Assembly: GCA_030035585.1 (NCBI GenBank)
Contig: CM057462.1
Coordinates: 98,911,234 to 98,975,233 of the forward strand
Direction: 5' to 3'
Origin: Dugong dugon
Taxonomy: Eukaryota > Chordata > Mammalia > Sirenia > Dugongidae
Length of the DNA: 64,000 nt
The position numbers and the translations under genes are program-made. The notes beneath the pieces were generated by a model, which was not told the DNA's origin, did not search any database, and worked only from the letters and a program-made list of their open reading frames with translations. Positions 21,663 through 33,885 of the stretch are shown piece by piece; position 1 is the stretch's first letter; every line of letters begins with the position of its first letter.

Positions 21663-22690
21663 ATTGAAATTACTTCTGACACTCTAGGTATTATAAGCTC
21701 AACTGTATAGATAACAAAACCAAAGTTCAATGATTTTAGGTAGCTTGAAAACATAAGTAAATGGAAGATTTCATTTTCCTTTTTTTTTTTAAATCTTTCT
21801 ATCAACACCTAAGCAAATACTGTTGTTTTCAGAACGATTCTTAAAAACAGCAGCCCATTGCCAGGTAGGTGGCTGGTTGGTTATTCTGTATCCTGGGAGG
21901 ACTGAGACAGAAAGATAATAATTGCTCTCTCATACATTTTTGGCTCCTGTTGTTTTTCACAAGGAATTATTAGATAGACCAATATTTTTACTATTACCGT
22001 AAATAGCTTTGATTTTTGCAAATCCAGCTGCCTTCCTTCTCTGTACCTTCCCTTTAAGGGAGGAGAGAAGGGAAGAAGGGACTGACACACGTCAGGCCTA
22101 AAGCGAAACATGTAGACAGTGGGGAGTGAGGGAGCGCTGCACTGGGCTCTGGAAAGCCTGCATTACTTTCTGTCTGACTCCAGAGCTCAAAATTTTAATA
22201 TACTACACTATACTGCTTCTGTCTGAGAGAAGTAACAGTTATTATCTTATTACAAGCAGAGTGGAGACCTAGTGGTACATACAAATATCAAGTTTAAGAG
22301 TGAGCATTCTGAGTGACCGAGTTACACTGTATTGGCCATCCTGCCCCTTGAGGGCAATTTGCAATCAAGTCATAGTTTGATGGATAAATAGATACATAAA
22401 TATATAGATAGACAGACATGTGTGTCTCTTTATGTGTGTATGTATCTATGTGTACGTCTATATCTATCTACCTACTTATCTTTTTAATTGTGTTACTTCT
22501 AAGGCTTGGCAGTTTGTTTTTAACTTTCAGCAATATCTTTTATCTATCTCAAGTTCAGCCAGTATCTTGGCAGGCATGTTCTACATGTATTATGATTTGA
22601 AATCAGGTGGAAAAAGCTCCCATAAGATTCCAATGCTACTGGTGCATGGACGCCACTTTTAGAAACAATGCTGTGGAAGTTGCTTTGATG
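21663..22690. other. Mostly unique sequence with microsatellite and a MIR relic
   Basis: Positions 22165-22230 (tgtctgactccagagctc...tatactgcttct) resemble the end of a MIR. Positions 22382-22475 are a decayed GATA/TATC tetranucleotide tract. Confidence 0.45.
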
Positions 22691-22694
22691 GAGG

Positions 22695-22990
22695 GAGTCA
22701 CGATCGGTGGCAGGAAAATAGGTGACGGTTGCACTGTTCTGGGCAAGAGGTGATGAGAAACTGAATTAAGTGGAGATGAGATGATTATAGCGATAGGTTA
22801 AAATACGTGGAAGAGGTAAGACTGCATTAGTGCTTGGATGTTAAAGGTAAAAATAAAAAGAAGAAAGTGGGAGTGTGGCTTGGATTTGGACTATGATGAC
22901 CGATAGGTAATGGTGAACCAGTTTTAAAAGGGAGATCAAAATGATTTTTAAGGGTTGTAGGATCACAAGTTCAGTCAGGTGAAGATGAAC
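22695..22990 (-). repeat. L2 LINE fragment, inverted (probable)
   Basis: Purine-rich sequence such as gcaagaggtgatgagaaactg and cttggatttggactatgatg follows the pattern of inverted L2 3' sequence. Old and diverged. Confidence 0.45.
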
Positions 22991-23014
22991 TGTACACAGC
23001 AATCAAAAGTGTTA

Positions 23015-24060
23015 AATTTTTTTTTTTATTAAATATTTTATTGTACTTCAGGTGAAGGCTTACAGAACAAACAGTTTCTCATGTAACAGTAGTACACATG
23101 CTGTTTTATGACTTTGGTTAACAACCCCACAACATTTTAACCCTCTGAATTCTCAGCTTTTCTTTTGGTGAAAATACACATAGCCAAAGATATACCATTT
23201 CAAAACTTTTTACTTACACATTTAAGTGACATTGACTATGCTCTTCCAATTGTGCTGCCATTCTCGCCCAAGATGAAGGCTTACAGGACAAAATAGCCTC
23301 CCGTTTAACAGTTACTACAAATGTTGCCCTATAACAGTGGTTAACAATCTCACAACACATCAACAGTATCCTTACTCAACTTGTGTTCCTTATCATCAGC
23401 TTCCTACTCCCCCTCTGCCTTCTGGCCCTTGTCACTGGACTCCTGTATCTCGTTAGTCTCATTTAGTTTTACTGGGCTGTCCACTCCCAGGCTGAACAGT
23501 GAACCTCGAAGGTAACTTCACCTCTGAGCTGAAAGGGTGTCTGGGGGCCATACTCTTGAGGTTTCTCCAGTATCCTTTAGGCCAGTAAATCTGGTCTTTT
23601 TTTTTTTTTTTTTTTTTTTTTGGCGGGGGGGGCGGGAGTTAGAATTATGCTCTACATCCTTCTCCAGCTCTGTCCAGAACCTTCTGTTGTGATCATGGTC
23701 TGAGCAGTCAGCGGTGGTAGCCGGGCACCATCTAGCTGTACTGGACTCAGTCCGGTGGAGGTCTTGGTAGCTGTGGTCAATTAGTCCTTTGGACTAATCT
23801 TTTCGTTGTATCCTGTTCTCTTCATTCTTCCTTGCTCCTGAAGGGATGAGACCAGTGTAGTATCTTAGATGGCCGCTCACAGACTTTTAAGACCCCAGAC
23901 ACTACTCACCAAGGTAGAATGTAGAGCATTATCTTTATAAGTAGTGTCATGCCAATTGAGCTAGACGTTCCCTGAGACCATGGTCCCCAGAGCCCTCTGT
24001 CCAACAACTCAGTCCCTCGGGGAGTTTGGATGTGTCCTGGAGGCCTCCATGACCTTGTGC
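23015..24060 (-). mobile_element. L1 LINE 3'UTR, inverted and 5'-truncated
   Basis: Starts with a T run and the complement of the L1 end (ttattgtacttcaggtgaag) and runs to the complement of 'acatggaaaggtcacggaag' near 24060. It aligns with the 3'UTR of the L1 at 37150-38372. It shows the same duplicated tail, with a second aaggcttacaggacaaaata at 23277-23296. An unusual T22-plus-G tract lies at 23597-23634. Confidence 0.9.
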
Positions 24061-24158
24061 GATCATTTTACAAATCTTATAACCACCTACTGTGTGCTTC
24101 ATAATAACTCCTCTCAGGCATCGTTTAGAGATGTTATTACAATTTTAAGATTAATCCC

Positions 24159-24665
24159 TGCCATGGATTGAATTGTGTCCCCCAAAAATACCTGTCAACT
24201 TGGCTGGGTCATGATTTGCAGTACTGTATGATTGTGTAATCTGATGTGATTTCCTTATGTGTTGTAAACTCTGTCACTATGATGAGGTTATATGTGATCT
24301 CCTTATGTGTTGTAAATTCTATCACTGTGGTGAGGTTATACTGATGAGGTTTACAAGATTAGATAGTGTCTTAATCCAGTCTCTTTTGAGATATAAAAGA
24401 GAGAAGCGAGCAGAGACACGTGGGAACCTCACACCACCTTTGGACATGAGGTTCCTGCGCTGAGATGCTCCCAGACCAAGGGAAGACTGATGCATCACAA
24501 GGACTTTTCTGCAGAGCTGACAGATAGAGAAGGCCTTCTTCTGGAGCTGATGCCCTGAGTTTGGACTTCCTTGTAGCCTATTGGACTGTGAGAGAATAAA
24601 CTTCTCCTTGTTAAAGCCATCCACTCGTGGTATTCCTGGCAGAGCAGCACTAGATGACTAAGACA
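24159..24665 (+). mobile_element. Solo LTR (ERVL-MaLR type), 507 bp, with exact 5-bp TSD
   Basis: It runs from TGccatggattgaattgtgt to agatgactaagaCA and is flanked by ATCCC at 24154-24158 and 24666-24670. An AATAAA polyadenylation signal lies near 24595. A region at 24246-24341 is duplicated in tandem with period 48. No gag, pol or env is present; this is the usual product of recombination between the two LTRs of an old provirus. Confidence 0.92.
24246..24341 (+). repeat. Tandem duplication, period 48, inside the solo LTR
   Basis: Two copies of gtgat(t/c)tccttatgtg followed by ttgtaaa(c/t)tct(g/a)tcact and gaggttata lie head to tail, with about five differences. Confidence 0.85.
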
Positions 24666-24670
24666 ATCCC

Positions 24671-25600
24671 AGAGTAAAATGTAGTATTTTGAAAAAAATA
24701 ATTGAATAAATTCAAACTGTAGCATTTTGTATGTCTCTGAATACTTCATCTTTATTCAAAGCTTTTTTTTTTTGCTTTTATTTATTTATTATTTTAAAGT
24801 AAGTTTCTCTGACACAGTATAAATAAATTTTAGTTTTTTTTTGCTGAAACACTTGCAGACCATAAGTTTTATATATTATATAATGGGTTATATTTTTTTG
24901 GTTAAAATGCTATCCAAAAAAAGGACTTAAAAAAAAAAAATCTTAGCTCATGGCCTTGATACCATCATAATCAAGCAGTTATTCATTCCACTTAGGCTGT
25001 GCCAGTCATTCAGATTGCGGTCAAACACCCAGTTAATTTGGATGAGCCTGGGACATCATAAATACCACCTCAAATCAACAATTCAATTTTAGCTTGTTTT
25101 CCATCAAAGAAAGTGAATTGCCCCTTGATTTCTCTTATTTCAAGACAGCAACTGCACAGTTGTTCTAGTCCATCCAGCTGTTCACCCAAATTCATATGGG
25201 AGATTTCAATTATGAATATAAATGAAATATAAGTTTTACTTTAATTCGGGGGCATCCTATTGACACAGCCTTAGACAAGGCAGCACAGCATAAATTAACA
25301 CCTAATTTCTTTCCTTTCTGTCAGGAGATTACCAATTTTAATTTTGCTGGATTAGGAATAGAGAAAGATTACAGCTTTCATTACCATCATTCCTACTTTC
25401 CATATAGCAGTCCTTAACTCCAATGTGAAGGAAAGATTGTAATCATACGGATTTTCTACTTTACGTAACTCTTTTTGCTTGTTTCTTCTTGTTGCTGAAA
25501 CACTTTAGAAACTAGATTTGTCTACCTTAGTCATGTACAAAATAAAAATAGACACAAAATTGCATTGCCTCTTATTAGGAAACCAGGGCATCATTCCAAG
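24671..25600. other. High-complexity unique sequence, candidate conserved noncoding stretch
   Basis: A-rich runs occupy 24764-24940. From about 24950 to 25380 the sequence is varied, with blocks such as ccagttaatttggatgagcc and gtgaattgccccttgatttc, no repeat signature and no long frame. It resembles a distal enhancer only in general style. Confidence 0.3.
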
Positions 25601-25604
25601 TTTT

Positions 25605-25740
25605 GTGACAATGAACAAGGCATTGAAACTCTCTGGTTTTGAGTTTCCTTATCGATAAAATCAGAGTGAAAATTTAATTCTCAGAGTGAGGTAGCAACTG
25701 AGATAGTAAGTACGAAGCATATTGTAAAACTGTAAAGCCC
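25605..25740 (-). repeat. MIR SINE fragment, inverted
   Basis: The string gagtttccttatcgataaaa, followed by a purine-rich stretch and ttgtaaaactgtaaagccc, fits an inverted MIR. Confidence 0.5.
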
Positions 25741-25754
25741 TATTGATTTCAAGG

Positions 25755-25925
25755 AAAAACTTGTGCATTTAGCAAACAATGACTGAACACATACTACAAT
25801 GCCAGCCATTAGGGATATGAAGATATATAAGAAAAAGCCTTTCTTCTAAGAATCCCTCACCCTAGATGAGGAGACAATAAAGTAAACAAACACTCAATAC
25901 AACAAGACAGGAAGCATGATAAGTT
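25755..25925 (-). repeat. L2 LINE 3' end, inverted
   Basis: The pattern caatgactgaacacatacta, then ccagccattagggatatgaa and cctagatgaggagacaataa is that of the inverted L2 end. Confidence 0.6.
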
Positions 25926-25954
25926 TTTCATAGGGCTTTGGGAGTACATGTTGT

Positions 25955-26157
25955 CATTGTTACTGGATGCAGTGGAGTTGATTCTGACTCATAGTGATCC
26001 CATGTGACAGAAGAGAACTTCTCCATAGGGTTTTCTTAGCTGTAATCTTTATGGAAATAGATTTCCGGGTCTTTCTCCAACAGAGCTCCTGAGTGGGTTC
26101 GAATCTCCAGCCTTTTGGTTAGCAGTCGAGTATTAACCATTGTATTCCCAGGGCTCC
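25955..26157 (-). mobile_element. AfroSINE, long variant
   Basis: The tail complement gtggagttgattctgactca is followed by tctttatggaaatagatttc, a recognisable B-box complement (gggttcgaatctccagcc) and head complement tattcccagggctcc. Confidence 0.94.
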
Positions 26158-27229
26158 TTTTGCGTGTGCATAGAACATATATGTAAATCTTCCAAGAGCC
26201 TTATTTTCCAGGATCATTGAAGCATAATTATGAGTCATTCATTGGTTTAACAAGGTGAAAAAGGTGACATAGGGACAGAATGTTCAAAAGTACAAAGCTT
26301 AAATGGTATGCCAAGACTTCGGTTCCATCAAGATGGAGTGGCCACATTTCTTCCAGATCCTCTTTCTTACAAGTGAAAATCCCTGGAAATAAGACAACAA
26401 ACATACTTAGTAAGTATCCGAAAGGTCGAAAGAAGAAGGTTGACAACCTAGGGAACTTAGGACCTGAGGAACAACACAGTGATGTGTTCCTTGAGTTTCC
26501 TTATTGCCTCCCATATATCCTGGACAGGGTGCCACTAAAGGCTTCTACCTGAAACCAGCAAAAGGCACAGCTAAAAAAACGCTCCAAAAAAACCCCACCT
26601 CCTCCAGGCAAAGAAGTGAAAAATGAGTGGCCTAACAACAGAAAACCTGTTGGCAATAAGCATACAAAAAAAAAAAAAAAAAAAAGTGTCTCCCCTCACT
26701 CCTATATTCCTGTGGTTTAAACAGGGCCAAATGGGGAGTTGATCTTCTACCTCCTTCTTCCTCAATATGGGAGCAGGTTGAGCTCCCTTTCCCCTACAGA
26801 TCAAAGTGAAAAGCTAAACCACATGACGGTCTGATTCCCCCACCAGGATAGCATCCATGTGATCCAATGGCAAGCTGAAACTCAACCACCTCCCAGCAAC
26901 CATGAGACTTAATGAGGCAGTGTGAGTCCACTAGGTTGACAGCCGTGATCCCAGTGAGCATCCACTCCTACTCTACCGCAAAAAAGTAATGTGAGTCAGC
27001 CGTCAGATTCCCTCTTCTTGGTGACAGCAGGGCCCAGTGGGGAGTTGATTTTACAACCCCACTTGGAGGTAATGAGGTGGTACAGGTCAGTGCACCACTT
27101 CACTGGGAAGGTGTCAGTGGAGCCAAGGGGGAAGGAGAGCTTCCATCCCACTCATATGCAGCAAGGCATCTGTGAGTCTCAAAGATCTCAAATCAATAAT
27201 CTAAGTTTTTCAAATAACTAGGAAAAGAA

Positions 27230-28466
27230 GGGCAAAGTATATCCAAAGCAAACAGAATGAAGCAAATAATAAAGATGATGGCAGAAATCAATGAAATATA
27301 GTCCTATAACCATTAAAGAAATTGAATTTCTAATTAAAAAGCTCCCAAAGGAGAAATCATCAGGCCCAAGCAGATTTAATGGCAAAATCTATCAAACTTT
27401 TATAGAAGAATTAGCAACAATTTTACTCAATCTCTTTCATAAAATAGAAAAAGAGGGAACTTCCCAACTCATTTTATGAGACTAGGATTATTCTAAGACT
27501 GAAACCAGACAGAGACAGTACAAAGAAAAGAAAAAGAAAGAAAACTAGAGACCAATATCTCTTATGAGCATAGTTGCAAAAATCCCTAACAAAACACTAG
27601 CAAATAGACTCTAACAATGAATAAAAAGAGCTATATAGCATGCCCAAGTGGGATTTATTCTAGATAAGCAAGACTGGTTTAACATTTGAAAATCAGTCAA
27701 TGTAATCCACTATATCAATAGGCCAGAGAAGAAAAATCACATGATGATATCAGTTGATGTAAAAAAGACCAAAAAAAAAAAAAAAAAAAAAAGAAGCATT
27801 TGATAAAATACAACACCCATCCATGGTAAAAATTCTCATGATAAAAACTAAGGGCAAAGGATAACTTCCTCAAGCTTGATAAAGAATATCTACAAAAAAT
27901 CTATAGCTAACATCATACTTCATGGTGAGAAACTAGATGCTTTCTTCCAAGATCAGGAACAAGACAATGATGCCCCCTCACCAGTCCTATTCAACAGTGT
28001 ACTGGAAGTCATAGCTAATGCAATAAGAAAAGCAAAGGTAATAAAAGGTATACGTATTGTGAAGGAAGAATGAAACTGTACGTATTTGCAGGTGACATGA
28101 TTGTCTATGTAAAAAATCCCAAGGAATCTACAAAAAAACTCCTAGAAGTAAAAAGTGAGTTCAACAAGATGTCAGAATTCAATATAGCAATCACAAATTA
28201 ATCACACACTAACAATGAACATGTGGAAACTAAAATTAAGAACAAAGTACCATTTACAATCACTCCAAAGAAAATGAAACACTTAAATATAAACCCAAAT
28301 CATGTACAGAATCTGTACGTTGAACATTATAAAAGACTGATAAGAGAACTCAAAACTGAACCTAAATAAACAGAGATTCATGCCATGTTCATGGATTTGA
28401 AGACTCAGTATAGTAAAGATGTCAATTCTCTCTAAATTGATCTATAGGTTTAATACAATTTCTATC
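27230..28466 (+). pseudogene. L1 ORF2 (endonuclease/reverse transcriptase) pseudogene, RT region
   Basis: Broken ORF2 text is readable. It includes EIEFLIKKLPKEKSSGPSRF (27312-27371), the usual start of the L1 RT domain, then DQEQDNDAPSPVLFNSVLEV (27953-28012), which corresponds to the QGCPLSPLLFNIVLE region. After it comes a remnant of the AGDMIVYV catalytic-site stretch, FADD in active L1s (28092-28113). Several frames and stops separate these pieces, and an A run at 27772-27792 has expanded. It cannot be functional. Confidence 0.85.
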
Positions 28467-29170
28467 TACAGCCTTCACTATGGATTACACCTCAACATAG
28501 AGAAAATAAAAATCCTCACAACTGGACCAGTAAGAAATATCATGATAAATGGAAAAAAGACTAAAGTTGTCAAGCATTTCATTTTACTTGGATCCACAAT
28601 CAACACCCACAGAAGCAGCAGTCAAGAAATCAAATGACGCTTGCATTAGGCAAATCTGTTGCAAAAGACCTCTTTAAAGTGTTAAAAAGCAAAGATGTCA
28701 CCTTGAGAACTACGGTGCACCTGACTTGAGCCATAGTATTTTCAATCGCCTCATATACATGTGAAAGCCGGACAATGAATAAGGAAGACCGAAGAAGAAT
28801 TGATGCCTTTGAGTTATGGTATTGGAGAAGAATATTGAATATATCATCAACTGCCAGAAAAATGAACAAATCTGTCTTAGAGGAAGTATAGCCAGAATGC
28901 TCCTTAGAAGCAAGGATGGTGAAGCTTTGTCTCGCTTACTTTGGACATGTTATCAGGAGAGACCAATCCCTGGAGAAGGACATCATGCTTGGTAGAGTGT
29001 CAGCAAAAGATAGGAAGACACTGAACAAGATTGATTGACTCAGTGGTTGCAACAATGGACTCAAGCATAGCAATGGTTGTGAGGATGGCACAGGACCAAC
29101 CAGTGTTTTGGTCTGTTATACATAGGTTTGTTTATGAGTCAGAATTGACTTGATGGCACTTAACAACAAC
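28467..29170 (+). mobile_element. RTE LINE 3' fragment inserted in an L1
   Basis: Starts abruptly at tacagccttcactatggatt (compare 60000) inside L1 ORF2 and ends with gatggcacttaacaacaaca. L1 resumes immediately. Only a 3-base ATC is shared at the two edges (28464-28466 and 29171-29173), so any target-site duplication is short or decayed. Confidence 0.92.
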
Positions 29171-29485
29171 ATCAACTCCCAGCAGAGTTTTTTTACAGAT
29201 GTAGACAAGCTTATTCTAAAATTTATATGAAAAGGCACTGGCCCTTGAAGAGCTAAAATAATCTTGAAAAAGAATAAAGTGGTGTGGCTATAAAAGGGTG
29301 AAATGAAGGATCTTTGTGGTGATGGACATGTTCTATATCTTGACTGTATCAATTTCAATATCCTGGTTGTGATATTATGCACTGTCGATGTTACCATTGA
29401 TGGAAACTGGGGTAAACTGTACAGAATCTCTGTTTTATTTCTTACAACTCCAGGTGAATCTCAATTTCTCAAAATAAAAAGATTA

Positions 29486-31489
29486 AAGGGACTGCTGCAT
29501 TTGGAGAAACTGAAGTACTATAGTGTGACTACAGAAGAGGTACTGGGATGTCATGAGGAAGTAATGTATGATGATCCTGGTGTCATAACAAAGGTAAGAT
29601 CATCTATTGCCCTTTACTTCTGCATCCAGTGATATCCAACTTTTTTATTATGCATGCATCATATTAGTAAAAATGTTTGAGTATGCACCCTCAAGATTTG
29701 AGGACTCATTTAATTATGTATAAATTAGATTTGTGTTCTACTGTACTTACTATGAAGAGTATATGCAAACCAAACAAATTTTAAGAGGATGAGAAAAAAA
29801 CAAATATTTATACGGGTTTTAATATTTTCTTCCTGCACCCCAATGGATCATTTTATATATCTTTGAGGTACAAGCATTCCAATTTGGTGATGACCATAGT
29901 AAACAAAGGGGAGTCATTAAAGGATTCTGTTTCTTTTTGTCTTACTCTCACTTTTGGTTTCTTTCTTTTTTTTTTCAAAATCACTACCCTGAAATATTAC
30001 AAAGGACTAAATAATGTAGGTGCTATTCTTGCAGTATTAGCCAGAGCATATCGCTATTCTCTAGAGAATATTTTCTGTATTATTAATAATGGAAATTTAA
30101 CTAGTTTCTGGAGACATGAGCAATGTGCAGAATCTTGGATTTGCTTGTTATACTTAAAATATTTGTGATAAGTTCTGTGGTACTAAGAGTGCAGAAAATC
30201 AAAATGTACTTTTTAAATTTTCTCCTGATATTTCCTTACGCTTCCTTCATAATATTTCCCTGAAAAATGTGTGGTGAGTGAGAGCTGTGGCTTTTTCACA
30301 GTGTGCATGTATACATGTGTATACTTTTATACTCGGTACTATTGAAAGATGATAAGGAGTTACTGTACTAAATATATTACCATAAAGTGTATATATCCTC
30401 AGTTTCTTCATTTTTTCCTGGAGCTTATGGAAACAGGTCATAGCAAATATTCTCTGAAGTTTCTCATAAAGAGATCACAATGTTGTTGTGTTGTATTTCT
30501 TTTTGTATGATCTGTAAGTATACTTTGATGAGTACATGTTAGGAAGAATATTTGGTATATTAGGTAATAAATGATCAATAATAAACCTTCCCATGTACAA
30601 AGAGAAGCACTAAGTAGGAGAACTTCCAGTAAATATGGTGATATATTTGGAATAAGTACATGTTAGCAAACAACCCCTTTCAATAACCAATTTGATATCA
30701 ATAACAAAAGCACAAATAGAGAAAAAATAGCATCTACTCTGAAACCAGTAAAGGACTCAACCTCTTGCCACAAATTCTGGTGAAAACTTACCTGATGCAA
30801 AACAATCCCGGACCAACTTAAGAAAGGATGCTGATAACAAGTGTACAGGTCAGTTGGTCATGCACATGGTGCAGTGTTATAAGGGATTAATGAGAACACT
30901 GCAATAGCATCTACGGGCTCTGATAGATGCAGGCGAAAAATAAGTGTGGGCTTTGTGGTAGAATATAAAGGACCAGGATTCCTCAGATCTTCAGGAGAGG
31001 CAAGGCTAGAGGAGAAATCACATTTATTATCTGACCTGGCATTCTCATTAGAAAGAGTGAGGACTAGAGATAAACTGATCGGAAATAACTGCACAGAGAT
31101 TGATGATACTGGAGCTACGAAGCAAAAAGCTTTATTAACCATGTGGCATCTCCCTAACTCAACTTTTCACGAAGGTAACTGGTTCACCCAAAACAGAAGA
31201 AGAAAACTGAATTCTAAGGGAACTCACCACCAATGGAGGAAAGTGTGTTTCTAGTCTATTGGGTCATGCACAACAGTTTTAGAAGAAAATATGAGAACCT
31301 TAACTCCACTTACCCAGGGTCCCAGTTCCTGGGCCTCCAATTGGCAAACAAAGTGCTGAACACTGAATTTATTAACATTAATTTCTACGTCCTTAGCCTA
31401 AATAACAAGGAAAGACACAAGAAAGGTCATAAAATCCTTCTACTCAGGAAAGCCTTACCTGATACTAGCTAAGTACACTTCAGCTCTAC
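29486..31489. other. Unique sequence, nothing firmly recognised
   Basis: Includes an exon-like stretch at 29486-29591 (see findings) and a 102-codon frame at 30946-31254 with no known family. No repeat signature stands out. Confidence 0.45.
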
Positions 31490-31712
31490 AGTCATACGCT
31501 ACTACATTCCCATATGTCATCTTCTCCATAGTACTTATCAGTGTTTAAAATGTTCCTGTTTATTTTATTATTTTAGTTCCCACACCAGAATTCAACTTAC
31601 TTGAGACCTGACCTGTTGTCTTATTAACCTTTATAATTCCAAGGCCAAGAATATTGCTTGGCACAGAACAGAGACTCAATAAATATTTGTTCACTGACTA
31701 TACAGATGAACG
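31490..31712 (+). repeat. L2 LINE 3' end
   Basis: tacttatcagtgtttaaaat, then gaatattgcttggcacagaa and actcaataaatatttgttca is the classic L2 3' end order. Confidence 0.75.
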
Positions 31713-32486
31713 TAAAGGAGAGTCAAGGAAAGTATACCTGTAGTAGTTTGGGGTAAACAGATTTAAATCGAATTTCCACTACTTAACCATAATTAAATAG
31801 AAAAATAGCACCTCAGCAAAAATTAAACCAAAAAAAAAAAAAAAAAAACTATGAAGAGAAATATTTATATTTAATTAAGAATAGTGAAGAAAACAAATTC
31901 TATGAAATACAAAAACGACTTCCTAGGAAATTAGCAGTAAGTAAGCTTTAGTCTTTTCACTTCTGAATTTCTTCTTTTTGTGTCTTTGCTCTATGGCAAT
32001 CTTCACTCTCAGATCCTCCATGATCAACTATAGTTAAAACACAGCTTATGAAAACAAGGACAACCTTTCCTTTCAGCTAAGCCTGGCTTTGAAAATCAAA
32101 TATGCCTGGCTTTCAAATCATTGTCCGGGTCCTGGAATTTAAGATCTCTATTTTGAAATTCAAAGCTGAGCAATGACTTCTTGGTTCTAGTCAGTATCTT
32201 CTTTCTCTCTGTTGCAACAGATGCTACTGTTCGATGGTTAAAAGGCCACAGAACAACAACAAACAAGATATGGGAAATAAAATAAAATTCTGTTTACAAT
32301 CTCCAAATAGCCCATCTCAAGTGCATTATGGGGGAATTGCTTGGCTAAATCTTCCTGATTATTTATTATCCTTTAGTTGATTGTATTCTTTTACTAACTT
32401 ATCTATTGATTTTTTTTCTTCAGATAGTCAAAATTTTGATTTCCAGTATTTCTAGTTTTTAAGTTACATACAGTATCATCAGAAAT
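31713..32486. other. AT-rich unique sequence
   Basis: An A20 run lies at about 31830-31849. Nothing else is recognised. Confidence 0.5.
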
Positions 32487-32672
32487 AAACAGCTGCCATC
32501 GAGTCAGTTCCTACTCATGGCTACCTCAAGTGTGTTAAGCCAGAACTGTGCTCCATAGCATTTTCAATGGCTGATTTTTCAGATGTAGATTCTAAGGTGC
32601 CTCAGGGTGGATTCAACCCTCCAGTAGTTCAGTTACCAGCTGAGCACATTAACCATTTACAGCACTCAGGAA
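32487..32672 (-). mobile_element. AfroSINE
   Basis: The tail complement gctgccatcgagtcagttcc is followed by ctccatagcattttcaatgg and the head region complement ttaaccatttacagcactca. There is a small deletion in the middle. Confidence 0.92.
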
Positions 32673-33715
32673 TGCCATTTTCAGAAATGCTTTCTGTTAT
32701 ATCTTTGTAAATATTATTACTTCTTTATCTGTTTATTTTATTAATATTGATGTTATGTTTGGTGTCTCTCTTTCATGGTGCTGGTTTTTCTTGAATAGTC
32801 AATTGTTTTTGGTTATATTTTCATGTTTGTGTTGAGATTCTCTCTTGTCTGCCTGCCTCTGGTTATTGTTGGGGATTGTTCCATGCTGTTAGCTCATCTT
32901 TGGAGTATAGGTGTTAGTTATCCCTGCTGGGTTATTAGCTAACATGGGCACTATCTATTTCCCGTGTTACAATGTACGTTTTACTCCTTAAACCACTGGG
33001 CAATTACCTTAACTGCTCTCTATTCACCAAGCAGAATAGAAAAAGACAACCATTCACCAACTCCAATGCAACTTACCAAGCAATCACCATAACATTTTTC
33101 TTCCCAATTCCTATCCAAGCACTCTGAGCTAGTTTCCCAAAATCACTTCCACCAACTCAGGACTCTTTTCCTGATATTGTCTACTTTCAATCTCAGCAAT
33201 TCCTCAAAGTTCCTAGGCTAGCATCCTTGCTCATTGTATTTAAATTAATCCTAAAATGTTATCTACACATTCTTGCCTCTAAATTTTTTATCTTCATCCC
33301 AGACCTCTCTTCTGAATATATCTATATTCTCAATAGTCTGCTTGACCCCTCCATGCTAATGTTCTTGCTGTGCTTTAATTCCTACCCATTATGTGTTTCC
33401 CTCTTCTCACTGGCTAACAACTCCCAAACTTTATTGGGAGCTACAGTGTGTCAAGCTAAAAATATCTCTTGAAAGCAGGGGTAGCTGAGTGACACACTTC
33501 TAACTAATGAGATAAGACTTACTTTGTGGGGCTTCCTGGAAATCTCAATTAAAAAAAGGAGAGACTGAGCTCTCATATACCCTCTTACCCTCATACCCCC
33601 ATTCTTTCTCTCAGTGAATCCTGTTATGTTACCTCTAAGACACATCATATAAAGAAAGGAATTCAGAAAAGTAGTAGGCGGCAAAATTATGTATTGAGCA
33701 TTGAATTTCATTCTG
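32673..33715. other. Unique sequence, nothing recognised
   Basis: T-rich left part, C-rich right part. The 112-codon minus frame at 33451-33789 resembles no known protein. Confidence 0.45.
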
Positions 33716-33885
33716 AGTGAGAAGCGAGCCATTGATGCAGTTTGAGCACAGAAGATAAATGATTTGTGTTTCATTTTTTTTAAGACCATGTTGGCTCCTT
33801 TGTGGAGAACAGATTGTGGAAGAAATGAGTATAAGCAGGGAACTAGTTCAAAGAATATTGCAACAGTCTCAGGGGGATATAATGT
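33716..33885 (-). repeat. L2 LINE fragment, inverted
   Basis: tttgtgtttcattttttttaa, aagaccatgttggctccttt, gagaacagattgtggaag and aatattgcaacagtctcagg match inverted L2 order. Confidence 0.6.

Larger units (their letters stand above)
26280..29485 (+). mobile_element. Old L1 LINE (L1M-like), gapped, interrupted by RTE
   Basis: Positions 26280-27160 resemble an L1 5'UTR (gcagggcccagtggggagtt, ggagcttccatcccactc). Positions 27230-28466 are ORF2 remnants with reverse transcriptase-like text. After an RTE insertion at 28467-29170, ORF2/3'UTR resumes with tcccagcagagtttttttac and ends near ctcaaaataaaaagattaaa at about 29485. ORF1 and much of ORF2 are missing. It is more decayed than the L1s at 1106 and 33940. 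Confidence 0.82.

Noticed and set aside
23597..23634. G-quadruplex next to a long T run
   Set aside because: The G-rich part (ggcgggggggg) has too few separate G tracts and lies in a slippage-prone region of a dead L1 3'UTR.
27772..27792. L1 poly(A) tail marking an element end at 27792
   Set aside because: L1 ORF2 text continues on both sides in order, so the A run is an internal expansion.
30946..31254. 102-codon plus frame as a gene
   Set aside because: No domain, no splice context, no recognisable family; composition is like the flanking noncoding DNA.
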